Shown here in pieces: positions 24,401 through 33,900 of a stretch of 64,000 nt of DNA. The first letter of the stretch is position 1, and every line of letters starts with the position of its first letter. A model generated the notes under the pieces. That model did not search any database. It was not told where the DNA came from and worked only from the letters and a program-made list of their open reading frames with translations. The DNA is from Sphaerolaimus hirsutus. Lineage: Eukaryota > Nematoda > Chromadorea > Monhysterida > Sphaerolaimidae. Both the position numbers and the translations under genes were made by a program. The stretch is from contig OZ038458.1 in NCBI GenBank assembly GCA_964036195.1, positions 3,038,001-3,102,000 of the forward strand, given 5' to 3'.

Positions 24401-25144
24401 ATCCCATGCCTCCACAGCTATTATATGGTCATATTTAACATCACAGAGTATTGCCACTGTCTGATATACCTATATATGTTGACACTAGGTCATATCTGAG
24501 AGCTTTTAAAAAAACAACGTTTTTTATTAAAAAAACGTTGTTTTTTTAAACAACATCGAGTTAAAAAAAACGTTTTTTTCCAACCCTAGGTGCGGAAAAG
24601 TGCCACAAATTTCGAAAACCAAAATGTTTTTATTTTCCATTTTACGATTTTACGATTTGTCGAAGGTAAAATTTATCGGAGATTGTCCAGTTTTCTTTCG
24701 ATCCATGATACGTAGGGCAGTGAAAATACTCGTGAAAACAGTTTAAGTGAAATATTTTTACCGTAGAATATTTCCACCGTTTAAACGATTTAAGTATTTC
24801 ACTTGCACTGTTTTCTCTACGAAGTTTCGTGTCCCAGTAATTTCGGATCTGAGGTGACGCAGCACCTAGGGATGGAAATTAGAAATATCTATTTTTTGTA
24901 GCTGTATGATTTGAAAAAATCCAAAATGCCTAAACAGAATTCAAATTGGGATCAGATTTTTTTAAATTCCCCAAATGTGGAGTATAATGCAAGAAAAAAA
25001 TATGGATTAAGTTTCCTATATTTTTTTGTCATGTCGTGTCTACTGTGGACATATAATGACTGTGACGCCATGGAATATTTTTACGACGTTTTTCTGCCAA
25101 GAAAAAATCAATATGGACTTGTGCTTACTGGAGTAGTGCTTTAA
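9451..25144 (+). CDS. MAP3K7: TAK1/MAP3K7-type protein kinase, complete split gene
   Basis: TAK1 kinases relay cytokine, TGF-beta and innate-immune signals to MAP2Ks and IKK in the cytoplasm, working with TAB proteins (family knowledge). Sixteen exons are inferred from conserved reading plus GT/AG junctions: 9451-9609, 10576-10683, 11131-11369, 13192-13316, 13683-13863, 16961-17033, 18487-18744, 19573-19717, 19828-19887, 20101-20259, 20792-20868, 20926-20985, 21346-21401, 21624-21705, 22727-22765, 24902-25144. All phases join, giving about 687 residues (vertebrate TAK1 is about 580-606). The start at 9451 lies in GGGATGG and opens 53 residues that run into the kinase at VKSLQ|WLGNG. All kinase motifs are intact. 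The C-terminal part of exons 12-13 (PIPPLHNNEY, FTEHCQVADAYV) resembles the TAB2/3-binding end of TAK1. Exons 7-11 are proline/serine-rich linker and less certain. The last exon is the weakest call. Introns are filled with MITEs. Confidence 0.9.
9625..9788. repeat. E-family inverted repeat (CACTAGTTGACA type), TAK1 intron 1
   Basis: GGCCCCACGCACGC, GTTGACATCGACACCAAATG and their inverse ending GTGTGGGCCC; flanked by ATA. Other copies or ends: 8765-8950, 22978-23405, 26955-27499, 30470-30597, 50050-50246. Confidence 0.7.
10123..10524. mobile_element. hAT-like MITE, GGCGCC family, TAK1 intron 1
   Basis: CAAGGACGTGGGC ... GCGCACGTCCGTG with a perfect AGTATATT duplication. It ends 51 bases before kinase exon 2, so a long ORF runs from it into the exon by chance. 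Confidence 0.88.
10576..17033 (+). CDS. MAP3K7: TAK1 kinase-domain exons 2-6
   Basis: Exons 2-6 encode the kinase domain, about residues 54-295. Visible motifs are the glycine loop GNGTYG (57-61 region), the ATP lysine in RVAAAK (K76), a hinge reading CLLMEFMEDGSL, the catalytic loop HRDLKSPN (D164), the metal-binding ICDFG (D183), WMAPE (203-207), KCDIYSLAIIMWEV and the terminal NDRPDI arginine. Split codons restore conserved residues: AA|T across 11369/13192 makes the catalytic-loop Asn, and G|GT across 13316/13683 makes Gly. In the activation loop the equivalents of human T187 and S192 are present (T195, S200), while the T184 equivalent is Asn (N192) next to Thr193. Nothing suggests a dead kinase. 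Confidence 0.93.
10934..11078. mobile_element. Deleted GGGATC-family MITE, TAK1 intron 2
   Basis: A 145-bp copy with TAGGGTTCAAACGGGAT and TTTGAACCCTA ends and TTTCTCTC/TTTCTCAC flanks. The conserved core is missing. Confidence 0.8.
11586..12020. mobile_element. hAT-like MITE, GGCGCC family, TAK1 intron 3
   Basis: CAGGGCCGTATCCAGG ... CCTGGATACGTCCCTG with a perfect CCTCAGGG duplication. Confidence 0.9.
12026..13118. repeat. AGCTATCTATC-family repeat with nested MITE, TAK1 intron 3
   Basis: The left arm has AGCTATCTATCTATCCC units beside C-runs; the right arm has AGCTATCTATCCCTCCGGAG. The middle reads TTTCGCTCAAAATCGCTATT and AGCCTATATATTGAAC-type motifs. Related copies: 18935-19345, 21120-21270, 37130-37420, 41289-41520, 42660-42920, 43145-43550, 46496-46735, 55970-56190, 61255-61684. 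Confidence 0.7.
12431..12996. mobile_element. hAT-like MITE, GGGATC family
   Basis: TAGGGTTCAAAAGGG ... CCCGTTTGAACCCTA with a perfect CACAACCC duplication. This is the longest copy (566 bp), nested in the AGCTATCTATC repeat. Confidence 0.9.
13516..13656. mobile_element. hAT-like MITE, ATATCGATATCG family, TAK1 intron 3b
   Basis: CAGGGTTCGGACGATATATC ... CATCCCAACCCTA with a perfect CTGACTTG duplication. The interior is repeated ATATCGATATCGA. It ends 26 bases before kinase exon 5. A related copy without clear duplication is at 21414-21562. Confidence 0.85.
13905..14782. mobile_element. Composite of a GGCGCC-family MITE and a CGAGGGTGG-family element
   Basis: Outer ends CAAGGACGTACGCAGG and CTGCGTACGTCCCTG with AGTGTGAC/TATGTGAC flanks (6 of 8). 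Inside, from 13930, is a diverged arm of the 2.6-kb palindrome family. Confidence 0.65.
14986..15408. mobile_element. Palindromic MITE, GCGTTTACACGG type, TAK1 intron 5
   Basis: GGCCGCGTTTACACGGATTT and its inverse bound a palindrome centred on GTCGGAAGCTGTCGGGCAG. Similar GCGTTTACACTG termini occur at 39412-40252, 43855-44335 and 44493-45187. Confidence 0.7.
15472..15668. repeat. GC-rich near-perfect palindrome
   Basis: Arms containing ACACCCCGGGACAAGAGCGT, GCGCGCAGCGGGCCGCAATC and GGACAACGGCAACGCGTGCG return in inverse order around about 15571. Partial copies occur at 37450-37570 and 39095-39175. Confidence 0.8.
16242..16687. mobile_element. hAT-like MITE, GGGATC family, nested in an intron-type element
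   Basis: TAGGGTTCAAACGGG ... CCCGTTTGAACCCTA. Flanks TCCTTGAC and TCCCAGAC match 6 of 8 and belong to a split CTGGGGGCAGTCCCAGAC terminus (16224 onward), so the MITE entered an existing CTCCCAGACC-family copy. Confidence 0.82.
17908..18311. mobile_element. hAT-like MITE, GGCGCC family, TAK1 intron 6
   Basis: CAGGGACGTATCCAG ... CTGGATACGTCCATG with a perfect GCTTAGGA duplication. Confidence 0.9.
18487..22765 (+). CDS. MAP3K7: TAK1 linker and C-terminal coiled-coil exons 7-15
   Basis: Exon 7 follows the kinase in phase 0 and starts KFPGYLDPLQCY, matching the FPGADEPLQY segment just after the kinase domain in vertebrate TAK1. Exons 8-11 are Ser/Pro/Gly-rich linker; phases 1-1-1-0 close properly, for example T|AT at 19887/20101 and G|AT at 20259/20792. 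Exons 12-13 carry the TAK1 C-terminal motif (PIPPLHNN, EHCQVADAYVAAM). Exons 14-15 are charged and helical (HKDENRKRELDEQALIK, QQLIDYRDVLKEQ), as expected for the terminal coiled coil that binds TAB2/TAB3. If exon 9 were not spliced, the frame would stop after nine more codons, just before an AATAAA at about 19912. Confidence 0.82.
20272..20673. mobile_element. hAT-like MITE, GGCGCC family, TAK1 intron 10
   Basis: CAGTGGCGTAGACAG ... TGGCTACGCCACTG with a perfect CTCGTTTG duplication. It starts 13 bases after the exon 10 donor. Confidence 0.88.
21771..22406. mobile_element. Inverted-repeat element, GGGCAG type, TAK1 intron 14
   Basis: CCCCAGATTTAATTGGGCAG and its inverse bound repeated GGCATGCC-rich units and five GTATCCAAATCTT units at 22077-22195. 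Flanking duplication is unclear. Confidence 0.65.
23412..23859. mobile_element. hAT-like MITE, CAGAGTTGTTAAAAG type, TAK1 intron 15
   Basis: CAGAGTTGTTAAAAGTACCC at the left and CGTTTTAACAACTTTT at the right, flanked by GTGTGTAG on both sides. Rich in AAACGTAAAG and AGTACTCGAGTATACG. Relatives at 28227-28683 and 47193. Confidence 0.75.
23942..24588. mobile_element. hAT-like MITE, AAAAACGTTTTTT type, TAK1 intron 15
   Basis: TAGGGTTGGCCGATG ... CCAACCCTA with a perfect GGTGCGGA duplication. The core has TTGCGCGCAAGCGCGCAA. Related TAGGGATGG copies: 33833-34627, 60190-60840, 61981-62610. Confidence 0.88.
24902..25144 (+). CDS. Putative terminal exon of the TAK1 gene
   Basis: A TTTTTTGTAG acceptor opens an 80-codon frame in phase 0, continuing exon 15 as ...LKEQ|LYDLKKSKMPKQ, which extends the helical segment. 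The rest (SFLYFFVMSCLLWTY, then NDCDAMEYFYDVFLPRKNQYG) is hydrophobic and does not look like any TAK1 tail I know. The true coding part may end earlier at an unrecognised donor, or this may be a lineage-specific tail or a separate small exon. Codons are ordinary and the stop is TAA at 25142. The next hAT MITE starts 37 bases downstream. Confidence 0.5.
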   Translation: MYDLKKSKMPKQNSNWDQIFLNSPNVEYNARKKYGLSFLYFFVMSCLLWTYNDCDAMEYFYDVFLPRKNQYGLVLTGVVL

Positions 25145-25180
25145 TCAGTTGAGAAGGGAAGTTAATATTTACATTGAGAG

Positions 25181-25600
25181 TAGGGTTCAAACGGGATCCC
25201 GATCCCGATCCCGTATCCCGTGTAATTCCGGGATTTAGCAGTCCCGATCCCGATCCCGAAAATTTTCAAATCCCGATAAACTCCCAAGTCCGGGATCCCG
25301 ATCCCGGAAAAATTAGTGGAAATAATAAAAAGTGAAAAATGTCATTTTTGCATGCAAAAATGTGAACACAAACCCCCGGCGTCCATTTTATGCCAATTTT
25401 CTGGCATCCAACAGTGTTTTGAAACCTTTGTGAACAACTGTGGATGCCAGAACATTGGCCAAAATGTCTATCCCTAGACCCCAATCCCGATCCCGAAAAA
25501 ATGCCAATCCCGATCCCGTGACCCCAATCCCGGCCGATCCCGTCCCGAAATCTCAAAAAAACAATCCCGATCCCGAAAAGTCAATCCCGTTTGAACCCTA
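25181..25600. mobile_element. hAT-like MITE, GGGATC family
   Basis: TAGGGTTCAAACGGGATCCC ... CCCGTTTGAACCCTA with a perfect ATTGAGAG duplication, 36 bases past the putative TAK1 stop. Confidence 0.9.
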
Positions 25601-25872
25601 ATTGAGAGTCATGTTTTTTACTTCAGAAGCATGTGAAAGCACTTTTTTCATCTCAAATACGACAGTAAAGTAGTCTTGTTCTGTAACGACTTTTGAACCA
25701 TAAAAAACTGATTATTTATCTTTGTAAATAAATTTTGGTTAAATCAAGCAGGCGGAAAAAATAGATTTTTTGCGCCCCTAGTGCCATTTCTAGCTGCACT
25801 CTCTATGTAAATAATTCGTTTTACCTAATTTTTATTCCTGGGTATTATTGATAATCTGTTTCTTTCAATTCG

Positions 25873-26063
25873 CTGTGGCAGTCCCGCACCCTGTAAAGTG
25901 TAAAGTAAAGTCATAAAAATGTCATGCAAAGTGTTAATTAAAATTAAAAATGCTATTTTATTACTGATATTTTGAATGACATTTGATAAATTTGTATAAC
26001 ATTCTACTTAATATTTTACACTTTACTTCACAGTTTACAAGGTAGTGAAACACCTGCCACCTG
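25873..26063. mobile_element. Solo CTCCCAGACC-family element
   Basis: CTGTGGCAGTCCCGCACCCTGT at the left and a diverged ...TTTACAAGGTAGTG...CTGCCACCTG at the right enclose TGTAAAGTG arms. It lies downstream of the TAK1 stop. Confidence 0.55.
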
Positions 26064-26101
26064 TAGTGACTGAGATAACTTTTTTAAATTTTATTTTGAA
26101 G

Positions 26102-26914
26102 GCCTTTGTAAATCTGACAGTGGATAACTGGCATAAAGCAATGTTGGTAAGTATATCAATCAAGTGACAAGAATATATTAGTGAAGTATTTTTTGATTTC
26201 TTATTTTGCACTTAATGTTTACACTTGCCACTTGTAATTTTACTTATCTTTACCAATAATTCTGACACTATTAGCATTGAAAAAATGGGTGATTTTGAGA
26301 AAATATAATTAATATTAACCTCAGAAAATCTCTCAAAAATAGAACATAATTAAATCTCTGTTGAAATATGGTGTACTTTATATATTATAGTTTTATGAGA
26401 TTTCCTGATATTTATAAAATCTCAGAAAACTTTTCAAAAATAAGATGTAGTTGAATCTATCCTGGAAAGATCCTGGAAAAATAAAAATAATTTTTTATAT
26501 TTTCTGGCATTTTTAAATATAAATCTCCCAGAGATTTTTTCATTCCAAATCACTGCGTAAGACCCTCCCATTTCATATCACTTCCTAGTTCCTAGTAGAT
26601 GTTCTAACAAAATCATGCCTCAGTAATACTTATTTGCATTGTTGTGAATATTTGCAAATTATCATTGTGTAAAAAGTGATGCAAGCATTTTGTCCATGTA
26701 CAGTGGCTTTTGTTTGTTTAAAGTTTCAATTGAACCTGTTTCTCATTTTGTGCAACGGGTTCGGAGGAAAGAGTTTTTTTAAAGATAAACTCTCACATTT
26801 TTTTCATCTAATCATTTGTATTCGAAATTGATAAAGAAACGCTGTTCACAAACTATTTTCTTATTTTTTCAGGGATTTTCAAGGTTTTATAACCGTATGA
26901 AATTGGAAAAATGA
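26102..26914 (+). CDS. Orphan exon pair, possible alternative TAK1 end or unknown gene
   Basis: 26102-26146 has a TTTGAAG acceptor and a strong GTAAGT donor and reads AFVNLTVDNWHKAML. 26873-26914 follows a long pyrimidine tract with TTTTTTCAG and reads GFSRFYNRMKLEK then TGA. The two join in phase 0. The splice signals look real but I recognise no family. They could be alternative 3' exons of TAK1, a short unrelated transcript, or chance. The DNA between and around them is AT-rich and free of the common MITEs. Confidence 0.3.
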
Positions 26915-26954
26915 TTGAAATATTTTCCCGGAACAGTGTAAAATTCACGGAATT

Positions 26955-27499
26955 GGCCTACACACACTAGTTGACAACGATAAAATGTCTGTCAACTGGT
27001 CCCGATACCAATTCAAGGCGTGCTGACGAGTAACACCATGCATTATTATACAGATATTAATTTATTTAACTAATACCTGTACATTGCACACACTGCAATA
27101 TTTGTGTCAACACTAGGGTGTCAACAAATATTTTTTACGGAAAACGGCAAAAAATTTGCACTTGCCGGAAAATGGAAACGGAAAAATATTTGCACTTGCC
27201 GGAAATGGAACGGAAAACTGAAAAAATTTGCCTGCGGAAAACGGAAAGAACTTTGCCTGCGGAAACGGAAAAAAATTTGCATTTGCCGGAAAACGGAAAC
27301 GGACATTTTTTGCACTTGCCGGAAAACGGAAAAAAAATTGCCTGCGGAAAACGGAAATTTGACACCCTATTCAACACTTCAGTTTCATTTGCGGCACGAT
27401 TCAAGCAATTGAACGTCGTTGGTGGGTTCGTGAGCAGGCTTTGAATTGGGATGGGAACCAGTTGACATTTGGTGTCCTTGTCAACTAGTGTGTTGGGCC
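26955..27499. repeat. E-family element with nested MITE, upstream of CTNNBL1
   Basis: GGCCTACACACACTAGTTGA and its inverse ending ACTAGTGTGTTGGGCC. It contains a second hAT-type element at 27114-27369 (TAGGGTGTCAAC ... TTTGACACCCTA; GTCAACAC/TTCAACAC flanks), made of GGAAAACGGAAA units. Confidence 0.75.
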
Positions 27500-27895
27500 A
27501 ATGACTGCACAAGTGTCTGGCCTCTCCAACTAATTTCTGGCCAAACCGAGCAGTAATATCTAGGTATTTTAATGTGATGATGTGATTTTTATTTATCTAG
27601 AGATATTATCTAAGTCATTGAAAATATTTTCCATTCGCTTTTTTTTCTACCCAGTTTTGTTTATTTGATGTTTTTGCCGCAATGAAAATGAAAATCAAGC
27701 ACCCCCGTCTGTATACAAAATGATCCACACATTTGAAATGTGAACGTTATTTGTGTATAACCCATTGCTAATTCTGCTCAGACGCAATTTACCTAACTCA
27801 AAAATTACTGAACGTCATAACATGAACTACCTATTTCAAAAGTACAGTAACGACGGTTTAAAAAGAAATCGAAATAACGTATCCCTGCATAGAAA

Positions 27896-30800
27896 ATGGC
27901 GCACGCGGGTGTCGATGCGGGGGAGATTTTGTCTTATGAAGTTAGTTTGTAGCGTTTTTGTCCAAAAGGTGTTTTTCTGAGCAAAAAGAATCCCTAATGA
28001 GCGCAGTGTGAGAATTAATCCAAAATTCTTCGTGAGTACCTGTGTAACCCCCCCCGCCCCTGAAAAATCCATAAAAATTATTTTAGCTCTGCAACTGTGC
28101 CACCATTTCCATGACAATGTTCTCTGACTGTTTTCCACCGTTACTGCGAATGCATTCATCTCTCTGGGATATACCTAGGTACTTTTCTTCAGTTCTTTCT
28201 TCTCTTCAATAATCATCGATTGATACCAGAGTTGTTTTAAGTACTGAACTTTTTTCAAAGTAAACGTAAAGTATTTTTATTTTACTTACAGCTGAGTACA
28301 GAAAACGTAAAGTGAAACGTTTGTACTGTTACATGTGTAAAACGTGAGTAAAATACTTCTTCCCCAGGAAAACGTAAAAGTCGGTGTTTTTCTCACAGAA
28401 CATATAAAACTGAGTATTTTCTCTCACAGAAAACGTAACAAACGTAACAGACTGTATTTTTTCAATTGTTACTCTGGAAAACATATATATGTGTTTTTTT
28501 CTTCCTGATAATAATTTATTGGTAAAATATCCAATGTTTGTCACTTTCTATATCCCCTTAAAATACGTTTTCAGTACTCGCGTACTTTCAAAAGGTAAGT
28601 GAGTACTGGTATTTAAACGTATTTACGCAGTACTCGAGTATACGTATTTATCGAGTAAACGTAAATACGTTTTGATAACTATGATTGATTGATACCTAAG
28701 CGTTTAGGGGCGGGTAGATGAGCTGTGGACATATGCAGTTAGCGTTAGGGTTCAAACGGGGACCAGTTTTTGAGCGCGTTTTTGAGTTGACTAGAATCGG
28801 TCATTTTCAGTTTCTTTTTTACTCCTCATACCTCAAAATCAAAATCAAAGCTTAAGAATAGTAAAAAAAATTAAAGCTGATGTATTGAAGAGATTTTCCC
28901 AAAAAAAGTTTTCAGAAATTTTGGTGGAAAACTAGTAGGTGTAGGTAGGGTTCAAACGGGATTGACTTTTCGGGATCGGGATTGGTTTTTTGAGATTTCG
29001 GGATTGGCCGGGATTGGGGTCACGGGATCGGGATTGGCATTTTTTCGGGATCGGGATTGGGTTATTGGGATAGAGCTTTTGGCCAATGTTCTGGCATCCA
29101 CAGTTGTTCATAAAGGTCTCAAAACACGGTTGGATGCCAGAAAAGTGGCATAAATGAACGCTGGGGTTTGCGTTCACATTTTTACATGCAAAAATGTCAT
29201 TTTTTAACTTTTGATCATTTCCACTAATTTTTCCGGGATCGGGATCCCGGACTTTGGAGTTTCTCGGGATCGGGATCGGGATTTGAAAATTTTCGGGATC
29301 GGGATCGTGACTGCTAAATCCCGGAATTTCCGGGATCGGGATAGGGATCCCGTTTGAACCCTAGGTGTTGGGCCAACAAAAACCTATCCATAATAAGTAG
29401 CCATATGAAATAACGCACGTTTCATCTCAGCCGGAGGCAAAACGGCCGCGTGAAAATGGCGTCGCGCCAACGACCAGCGGCAGTGCTGCAGCCGTCTCCG
29501 CAGAGGTAAAGGCCGCGAAAAAAAGCGAAAAAAATATAACGATTTTTTTGTTAGCGTGGGTAGGGTTGGCAAAATCTCAGGAAAAATTTAATGCAATTTT
29601 ACTAAAACAAATTCTGGTCACGAACTAAACTAAAAAAAAAATGGAAAATTGAAGAATCAAATAAAAATAACCTGGAAAATTGAAGAATAAAGAAATACAA
29701 TTTTTATACAACTGACTACAATTTTAGGAAAAAGAATTTTACTAAAACCAACCCTGAGCGTGGAGAAATGCGCGCCCGCGTTCAAAATTGTGCAGACTGC
29801 ATGCACAATGGGTATGTAAAACTGCATTTGAGGCGTCCAATTCTAAAAGTCGACAAGTCCAAAATATGAAAATTTCGAGTTAGGCCCGGAAACGTCATCT
29901 GGGGCTACTTCTGCACATTTTTCATCATTTTCCATAAATTTTTTGACCTCACATCCCCCTATGGCAAAGTGCCAAATTTGACATTTTTGGGGAAAAATGC
30001 AAAAAGTTTGGGCAAGAAGTCGACAAGTCCACTTAGTTTTGGGCTAAAAGGCGACAAGTCCATATGGACACCCCATTTTTCACATATACGTTGAGATAAG
30101 GGGCTGAAAATTTGACACTTTATTGTCAACATATGGACCTTTATGAAAACGATGAGAGAGCCAAATTGGACATGCACCACGGGCCTGGAATTGGATCGGA
30201 AACTTAAAATGCGATTTACTCAAAATCACATTTTGTGGACTTGTCGACTTTTAGAATTAGACGCCTCATTTGCATTCCTGAAGATTTTCCGTCTAGCCCG
30301 GGAATGGGGTGCTGCATCACTGCTGCGTCCCCGTTCGTTGAATCAGCCTTTGTCTTACAAACACGCATTTATGTATACCCAGTGGAGCGCATACTTTGCG
30401 CACAATTCTACCACAATTTCATGAAAAATGTCGTAATTCGTTATTCCATAGTAAAAACGAGACATGGGCCCACACACACTACTTTACCATAATGAAATTC
30501 TCGACCATTTCAGTAAATTGTTTGCACAAAACGATACGAAACGGTTTACCAAAATGGTCAAGCATTTCATAATGGTAAACTAGTGCGTGTGGGCACATTA
30601 CGTTAAAAAACTATAACTTTTGGTTCATTATTCAGATGGGTTATGGTAGGTTTGGTTTGGTAAGTGTGATGTCCGCCGAGTATACCTAAATCCGCAACAC
30701 AATCTTTTTCAATGGTGGCACTCTGCCAACTCAGGAACTTTTAGCCGCGCTCGAAGCCGAGGGCGGGGCCGAACCGCTCGACGAATTGGCAGTGCGAAAA

Positions 30801-30914
30801 TTGATAGGCACTTTTGAAAAGCGCGCAGTCAAAAATGCAGAGATGCGAGTCAAGTTTGCCGACGAGCCGGCCAAGTTTATGGAATCCGAAGTGGAATTGA
30901 ATACGGCTATACAG
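27896..30914 (+). CDS. CTNNBL1: CTNNBL1 N-terminal exons 1-3
   Basis: Exon 1 reads M-AHAGVDAGEILSYE, matching the MDVGELLSYQP start of the human protein and so fixing the initiator at 27896. Its donor is the weak GTTAGT. Exon 2 (29431-29505) reads PEAKRPRENGVAP, containing the KRPR basic motif that serves as a nuclear localisation signal in this family. Exon 3 (30735-30914) is 60 codons from ELLAALEAEGG through EPLDELAVRKLIGTFEKR to KFMESEVELNTAIQ. The acidic stretch of the vertebrate N-terminus is much shorter here. The 5' untranslated region and promoter were not recognised; upstream lies an E-family repeat with a nested MITE. Confidence 0.9.
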
Positions 30915-33900
30915 GTTGGATGTGGCATTTCTATGGAGTTCCGACAAAATGTCACGATTTCCGGTCCCGATCGGGACTAGGGTTCAAACGGGATTGACTT
31001 TTCGGGATCGGGATTGGGGTCACGGGATCGGGATTGGCATTTTTTCGGGATCGAGATTGGGGTCTTGGGATAGAGATTTTGGCCATTTTTCTGTCATTCA
31101 CAGTTGTTCATAAAGTTCTCAAAACACAGTTGGATGCCAGAAAAGTGGCATAAAATTGACGCTGGGGGTTTGCGTGCACATTTTTGCATGCAAAAACGTC
31201 ATTATTTCACTTTTTATAATTTCCACTAATTTTTCCGGGATCGGGATCCCGGACTTGGGAGTTTCTCGGGATCGGGATTTGAAAATTTTCGTGATCGGGA
31301 TCGGGATTGGTATTTTTGGATTTCGGGATCGGGAACGGGATTGGGGTTTCGGGATCGGGATCGTGACTGGTAAATCCCGGAATTTCACGGGATCCGGGAT
31401 CGGGATCCCGTTTGAACCCTAATCGGGACTTGATGGATAGTCTGTGCCCCGATGCGGACAAACAAACAACTTCCAGAATTCCGATCCCCGGCAACCAAAA
31501 ATCCCAAACTAACAGTCGGGCTTTTGTAGGAAGTAAAAATGACGGTGCTGCTAAAAATGTGACCTATAGTGCGCGCAGAACTTCCTGTGCGTATTGCACC
31601 GACGCATGTGTCACTCGTTCTCCGTGCACTCGCGCCCGTCTAAAGATCTTTAAACCGCGCGCTGAATTTTGCCCAGTTTTCCCAATACAAACTTGTAATT
31701 TTTAGAGGCCCATCACGCGCTTGAAAATGGGAATTGTGAGTGGAGATTACGCTCAGAGGGCTAAAATTATGTGCGTTCTCTGTTAAATGTAAGAAAATGT
31801 AGAAATTTAACTGTCATTGTGGAGCCCACACACAAAAAAAGGCGAGCCTGAGCGATTTTTGGGTTACCGCTCGCGGGCATTCACACGATAGTGGGCGGAG
31901 TCAACTTTGAGCGGGGATGCGCATCAAAATATGTGCGCGGACTGTATAAGCTGCAACGCTGCAATTAGCCTCATTTCCACCCCGCAACACTAGTATACTC
32001 CGCGGACCACATGCTATGCATTTTTTGAAGGAAACACTCCATCATGACGTCATCGTAAATTAAATAAACTTTGGTCAAAAAATAAAAAAACGTTTCAGGA
32101 TGAAAACATTCGTCGCTTGCACGCGACTCCGCCTTTTTTGAATTTTTTTTTGTGAAGTGCGTACATAAGTATCGTCCTGGTGTACTATCGACAAGTTAGG
32201 GCGCATACTTTGTGGTCCGCCGAGTATACCCATTCCGCAAGTGGAGAAGTGGCAAGGAAACTTGTGGGTGGCAACCAGGGTTGGCAAAATCTCAGAAAAT
32301 AATGAAAATAAAATTTAAAAAAAATGAAAAATTCAAGAATAAAATAAAATGTCAAATTTCAAAATAAAAATAAAAATTGTAGAAAAATTCGAATTTTTGT
32401 AAAATTGTATAAAAAATTCATATTTTTGTAAAAATTGTATAAAAATTAGTATTTTTTTGTAAAATTTTAGTCTCGTTCTACCTGTTTATTCGCGGAGCTG
32501 GGGCAGTCTCAAGCCCTGTAAAGTGTCAAATGTCATATGAAATGTCATGCAAAGTGCCAATTGTCATGACAAATGTTAAGTGAAGTGTCAATTGTCATGA
32601 CAAATATAAATTAAAGTGTCAATTTTAAAGCAAATTGTATCCAAGTCTTTTGTTTTATATCCAAATGTTGTGTTTTTGTATCCTAATCCTTTGTGAATAT
32701 TTGGATACAAAAACATGAGATTTGGATACCAAAACGTAAGATTTGGATACACAATTTACACTTTGCATGACATTTGACACTTTAATTGACATTTGACATG
32801 TCAATTGACTGTTTACTTTACATTTGTCATGACAATTGACACTTTGCTTGACCTTTTACAAATGCACCCAGCACACTCCAGTAGTCCTTCTACTGAAAAT
32901 GCAAACAAATGTTATCAATAATTGTAACTTTACATTTGCAGCTAGCTAACAATACCGACTGCATGTAACTTTTGCAAAGTAATGAAAAAATTTGTCACAC
33001 GTTTTTCATGTTTAGGTCTAATTATAACATTTTGCTGGCATCGCATGCAAGATTCTGATTTTTTGTAAACTTAATGTAAAAAGTTTCTAAAATGGTGTCA
33101 TTTTATTTCATTAATGACTTTTTGGAATAAAATAAAATAAAATAAAATGAAACAAGAATAAAATTAAAATTAAATACATTTTTATACAATTTGTATACAA
33201 ATAATTTTTATAAAACCAACCCTGGTGGCAACTCCATAAAATGAAAATATTTGCTACTTTAAAGTTTACCTGTCACTTGACTTAGCACTCACAACTTGAA
33301 TCAGCACTTAACACTTAACGCATCACTTCACCACGGGCAGGAGCTGCACGCGATCGCTGCCATGCCCGAGTGCTACGAGCTGCTGAACGAACTGGATGGC
33401 ACCAAACACCTGCTCCAGCTGCTCAACCACGCAAACACGGACATCCTCGCAGCCGTGCTCGCCTTATTGCAGGTTCGCGCATTACGGTACGGGTGTCCGG
33501 TAAATGTTACGGTACGGTAAATATTCGCTTTTGCGGTAAAATTTATGGTATAATACGGAAAATTTTGAAAATTGAGAAAAGCAGTACGGTACGGTAAATC
33601 TTGCATACTGTGATAAACGGTGCGGTAAACTTGTTCACTTTTACCGTACCGATATCCCGCCTACCCTTCTACAGGAGCTGACCGATATCGATGCCGATGA
33701 GGCGATTGAAAGTGACCAGGTGCTTGCCGTGGAGGGCGGCAGGAAATTGGCTGACGCACTGTGTGATGGACAGGTTTGGGGGGTCTTTGATTTTGGTTGT
33801 TGTTTTTGGTGAGCGTTTTTTAATGTGGCTAATAGGGATGGAAAAAAACGTGTTTTTTTCAACGACCCCTTTTTTAAATAAACCGGTTTTTTCAAAAGCG

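Noticed and set aside
27104-27444. Overlapping frames with KICTCRKME-like repeats
   Set aside because: They come from tandem GGAAAACGGAAA units in a MITE.
33473-33674. CTNNBL1 intron 4 as another element-exact intron
   Set aside because: It contains inverted GGTACGGTAAA blocks, but they do not reach the splice junctions and no matching termini are seen.
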